This document shows, piece by piece, positions 50,381 through 51,557 of a DNA stretch of 51,557 bases. The stretch is from CAZRGV01 sp964599655 (GTDB lineage Bacteria > Planctomycetota > Planctomycetia > Isosphaerales > Isosphaeraceae): the NCBI GenBank assembly GCA_964599655.1, contig CAZRGV010000032.1, positions 1 to 51,557 on the forward strand, written 5' to 3'. Position numbers and translations under genes: made by a program. The notes under the pieces were generated by a model that saw only the letters and a list, made by a program, of their open reading frames with translations, searched no databases and had not been told where the DNA came from. Positions within the stretch are counted from its first letter, which is position 1, and every line of letters begins with the position of its first letter.

Positions 50381-51520
50381 ATGAGTCGCTTGCGGGTCGG
50401 TGTGGTCGGGGTGGGACATCTGGGACGCCACCATGCCCGGGTGATCGCGGGCCTGGAGGGCGTGGAACTCGTCGCCGTGGCGGACTCGCGGATCGAGCAG
50501 GCCCGGGCCGTCGCCGAGCCGCTGGGCGCGACGCCCCTGACCGACTACCGGCAGCTGCTCGACCGGGTCGACGCCGTCTCGGTGGCCGTCCCCACGACGC
50601 TGCACCGTGAGGTCGCCGGGGCTTTCCTCGAACGAGGCATTCCGACGCTGGTCGAGAAGCCGCTGGCGTCGTCGCTGGCCGAGGCGAGGGAACTCGTTTC
50701 GCTTGCCGATTCGAAGAACACGTTGCTCCAGGTCGGCCATATTGAGCGGTTCAATCCGGTCCTCTCCGCCCTCGAAAACGGCCGAATCCGGCCTCGCTAC
50801 ATCGCGGCCGAGCGGCTGAGCACCTACACGTTTCGGTCGACCGATATCGGCGTCGTGCTGGATCTCATGATCCACGACCTGGACCTGATCCTCGCGTTGG
50901 TCGACGCGCCTGTGGCGGCGGTCTCGGCGCTCGGGGTCAGCGTGTTCGGCGGGCATGAGGACGTGGCCAACGCCCGAATCTGGTTCGAGAACGGCGTCGT
51001 CGCGGATGTCACCGCGAGCCGAGCCAGCATGCAGGCCACCCGGAAGATGCGGCTCTGGGGGCCGGAAGGTTATCTCACGCTGGACTTCGCGTCGAAGCGA
51101 AGCACCACGGTCCGGCCGTCGGATCGACTCCGACGCGGACTGTTGGACCTGGAAGGCGTGGACCTGAGCCAGCCCTCGGCGGTGAAGGAACACCTCTTCG
51201 GCAAGATGCTTCGAGTCGACCAGTCGCAGTGCGAAGGACGCGAGCCGCTGGCCCTCGAACTCGAGGATTTCGTGCGGTCGATCCGGACGGGAACTCGACC
51301 GAAGGTCAACGGGCACGACGCGTTGCGAGCCGTCGCCCTGGCCGATCAGATCCTTCAAGGGATCGAAACCCATCACTGGGACGGGGTCGACGAGGGACCG
51401 ACCGGGCCGCACTGGCTGCCGGAACCGGCCGCCGAGCCAATCCAGGGGCTTCCCGAGCCCAAGCTCTGGCGCTACAAGTCGACGCGAGGCGAGTCGGCCC
51501 GACATCGCGAGTCGTCCTGA
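50381..51520 (+). CDS. Gfo/Idh/MocA-family oxidoreductase, candidate GnnA
   Basis: A 379-residue NAD(P)-dependent sugar dehydrogenase-like protein. The start at 50381 has GGAG 6 bases upstream. The Rossmann motif is Gly10-x-Gly12-x2-Gly15, the family motif Glu92-Lys93-Pro94 is present, and Asp161-x3-His165 gives the usual catalytic His region. It directly follows lpxA on the same strand. In some bacteria a Gfo/Idh enzyme beside lpxA (GnnA) oxidises the 3-OH of UDP-GlcNAc so that GnnB can aminate it, producing 2,3-diamino sugar lipid A with amide-linked chains. That role is an inference from position; GnnB is not visible before the window ends. The alternative is an unrelated sugar dehydrogenase. 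It is complete, ending 37 bases before the window edge. Confidence 0.88.
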   Translation: MSRLRVGVVGVGHLGRHHARVIAGLEGVELVAVADSRIEQARAVAEPLGATPLTDYRQLLDRVDAVSVAVPTTLHREVAGAFLERGIPTLVEKPLASSLAEARELVSLADSKNTLLQVGHIERFNPVLSALENGRIRPRYIAAERLSTYTFRSTDIGVVLDLMIHDLDLILALVDAPVAAVSALGVSVFGGHEDVANARIWFENGVVADVTASRASMQATRKMRLWGPEGYLTLDFASKRSTTVRPSDRLRRGLLDLEGVDLSQPSAVKEHLFGKMLRVDQSQCEGREPLALELEDFVRSIRTGTRPKVNGHDALRAVALADQILQGIETHHWDGVDEGPTGPHWLPEPAAEPIQGLPEPKLWRYKSTRGESARHRESS

Positions 51521-51557
51521 ATCAGCGATTCGCCGGAGCTCGGAATCTCGCGCAACG

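Noticed and set aside
1..51557. tRNA, rRNA, insertion sequences, phage genes, integrases, riboswitch-like leaders
   Set aside because: Reading both strands I found no cloverleaf, rRNA signature, transposase or integrase motif, or terminal inverted repeats; a dedicated covariance-model scan could still reveal a small RNA.

Overview
The window is 51.6 kb of high-GC bacterial DNA with dense genes on both strands. No rRNA, tRNA, CRISPR array, insertion sequence or phage gene was found. The likely source is a planctomycete, most plausibly of the Isosphaerales. The signs are three tandem HEAT/STN-like secreted paralogues, a very long exported WD40 protein, large membrane-TPR proteins of unknown role, an LpxC-FabZ fusion, Tat-exported sugar isomerase-like proteins, and a porin with an N-terminal coiled coil. 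This assignment is an inference from protein character; no 16S gene is present. The sequence is a draft assembly: six N runs lie at 3529-3538, 26569-26595, 32738-32770, 36783-36803, 38235-38251 and 44151-44160. Two of them shift the reading frame of the gene they interrupt, so the N counts are not true lengths. proB also carries an unmarked internal deletion.

Layout. 1-6.6 kb: the 3' part of a porin gene, a convergent membrane glycosyltransferase-like gene, then divergent purF and (broken) proB. 6.6-11 kb: three consecutive minus-strand paralogues (HEAT-like repeats, STN-like domain, conserved PFW motif, conserved C-terminus), the most unusual block here. 11-18 kb: comM-type AAA+ ATPase, phytanoyl-CoA dioxygenase-like enzyme, YkgJ cysteine-cluster protein, two small membrane proteins and the GTPase der. 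18-24 kb: Tat-exported sugar isomerase-like protein, a 918-residue membrane-TPR protein, exported peroxiredoxin, SprT-like metallopeptidase and an SDR. 24-31 kb: the 21-repeat WD40 protein, an acyltransferase-3, a zinc-ribbon/DUF2007 protein, hemQ divergent from a cyclase-family hydrolase, and a small secreted protein. 31-41 kb: cysK, a sigma-54-type AAA+ regulator with a receiver-like N-terminus, a SurA/PpiD-like chaperone, topA and an SGNH hydrolase. 41-46 kb: acpS, a UvrD/PcrA helicase, pdxJ and dapA. 46-51.5 kb: an ArsR-type regulator, then an outer-membrane module: ompH/skp, lpxC-fabZ, lpxA and a Gfo/Idh/MocA dehydrogenase.

How the genes fit together. The last module is a coherent lipid A and outer-membrane operon. 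With the porin, the OmpH chaperone and the SurA-like chaperone it shows a Gram-negative-type envelope. Most other genes are housekeeping (purine, proline, cysteine, lysine/peptidoglycan, pyridoxal phosphate and haem synthesis; DNA topology and repair; ribosome assembly) and show no wider operon structure. Several convergent pairs overlap at their 3' ends or share hairpin-type terminators. Several predicted promoters share a -35 close to TTGTCG.
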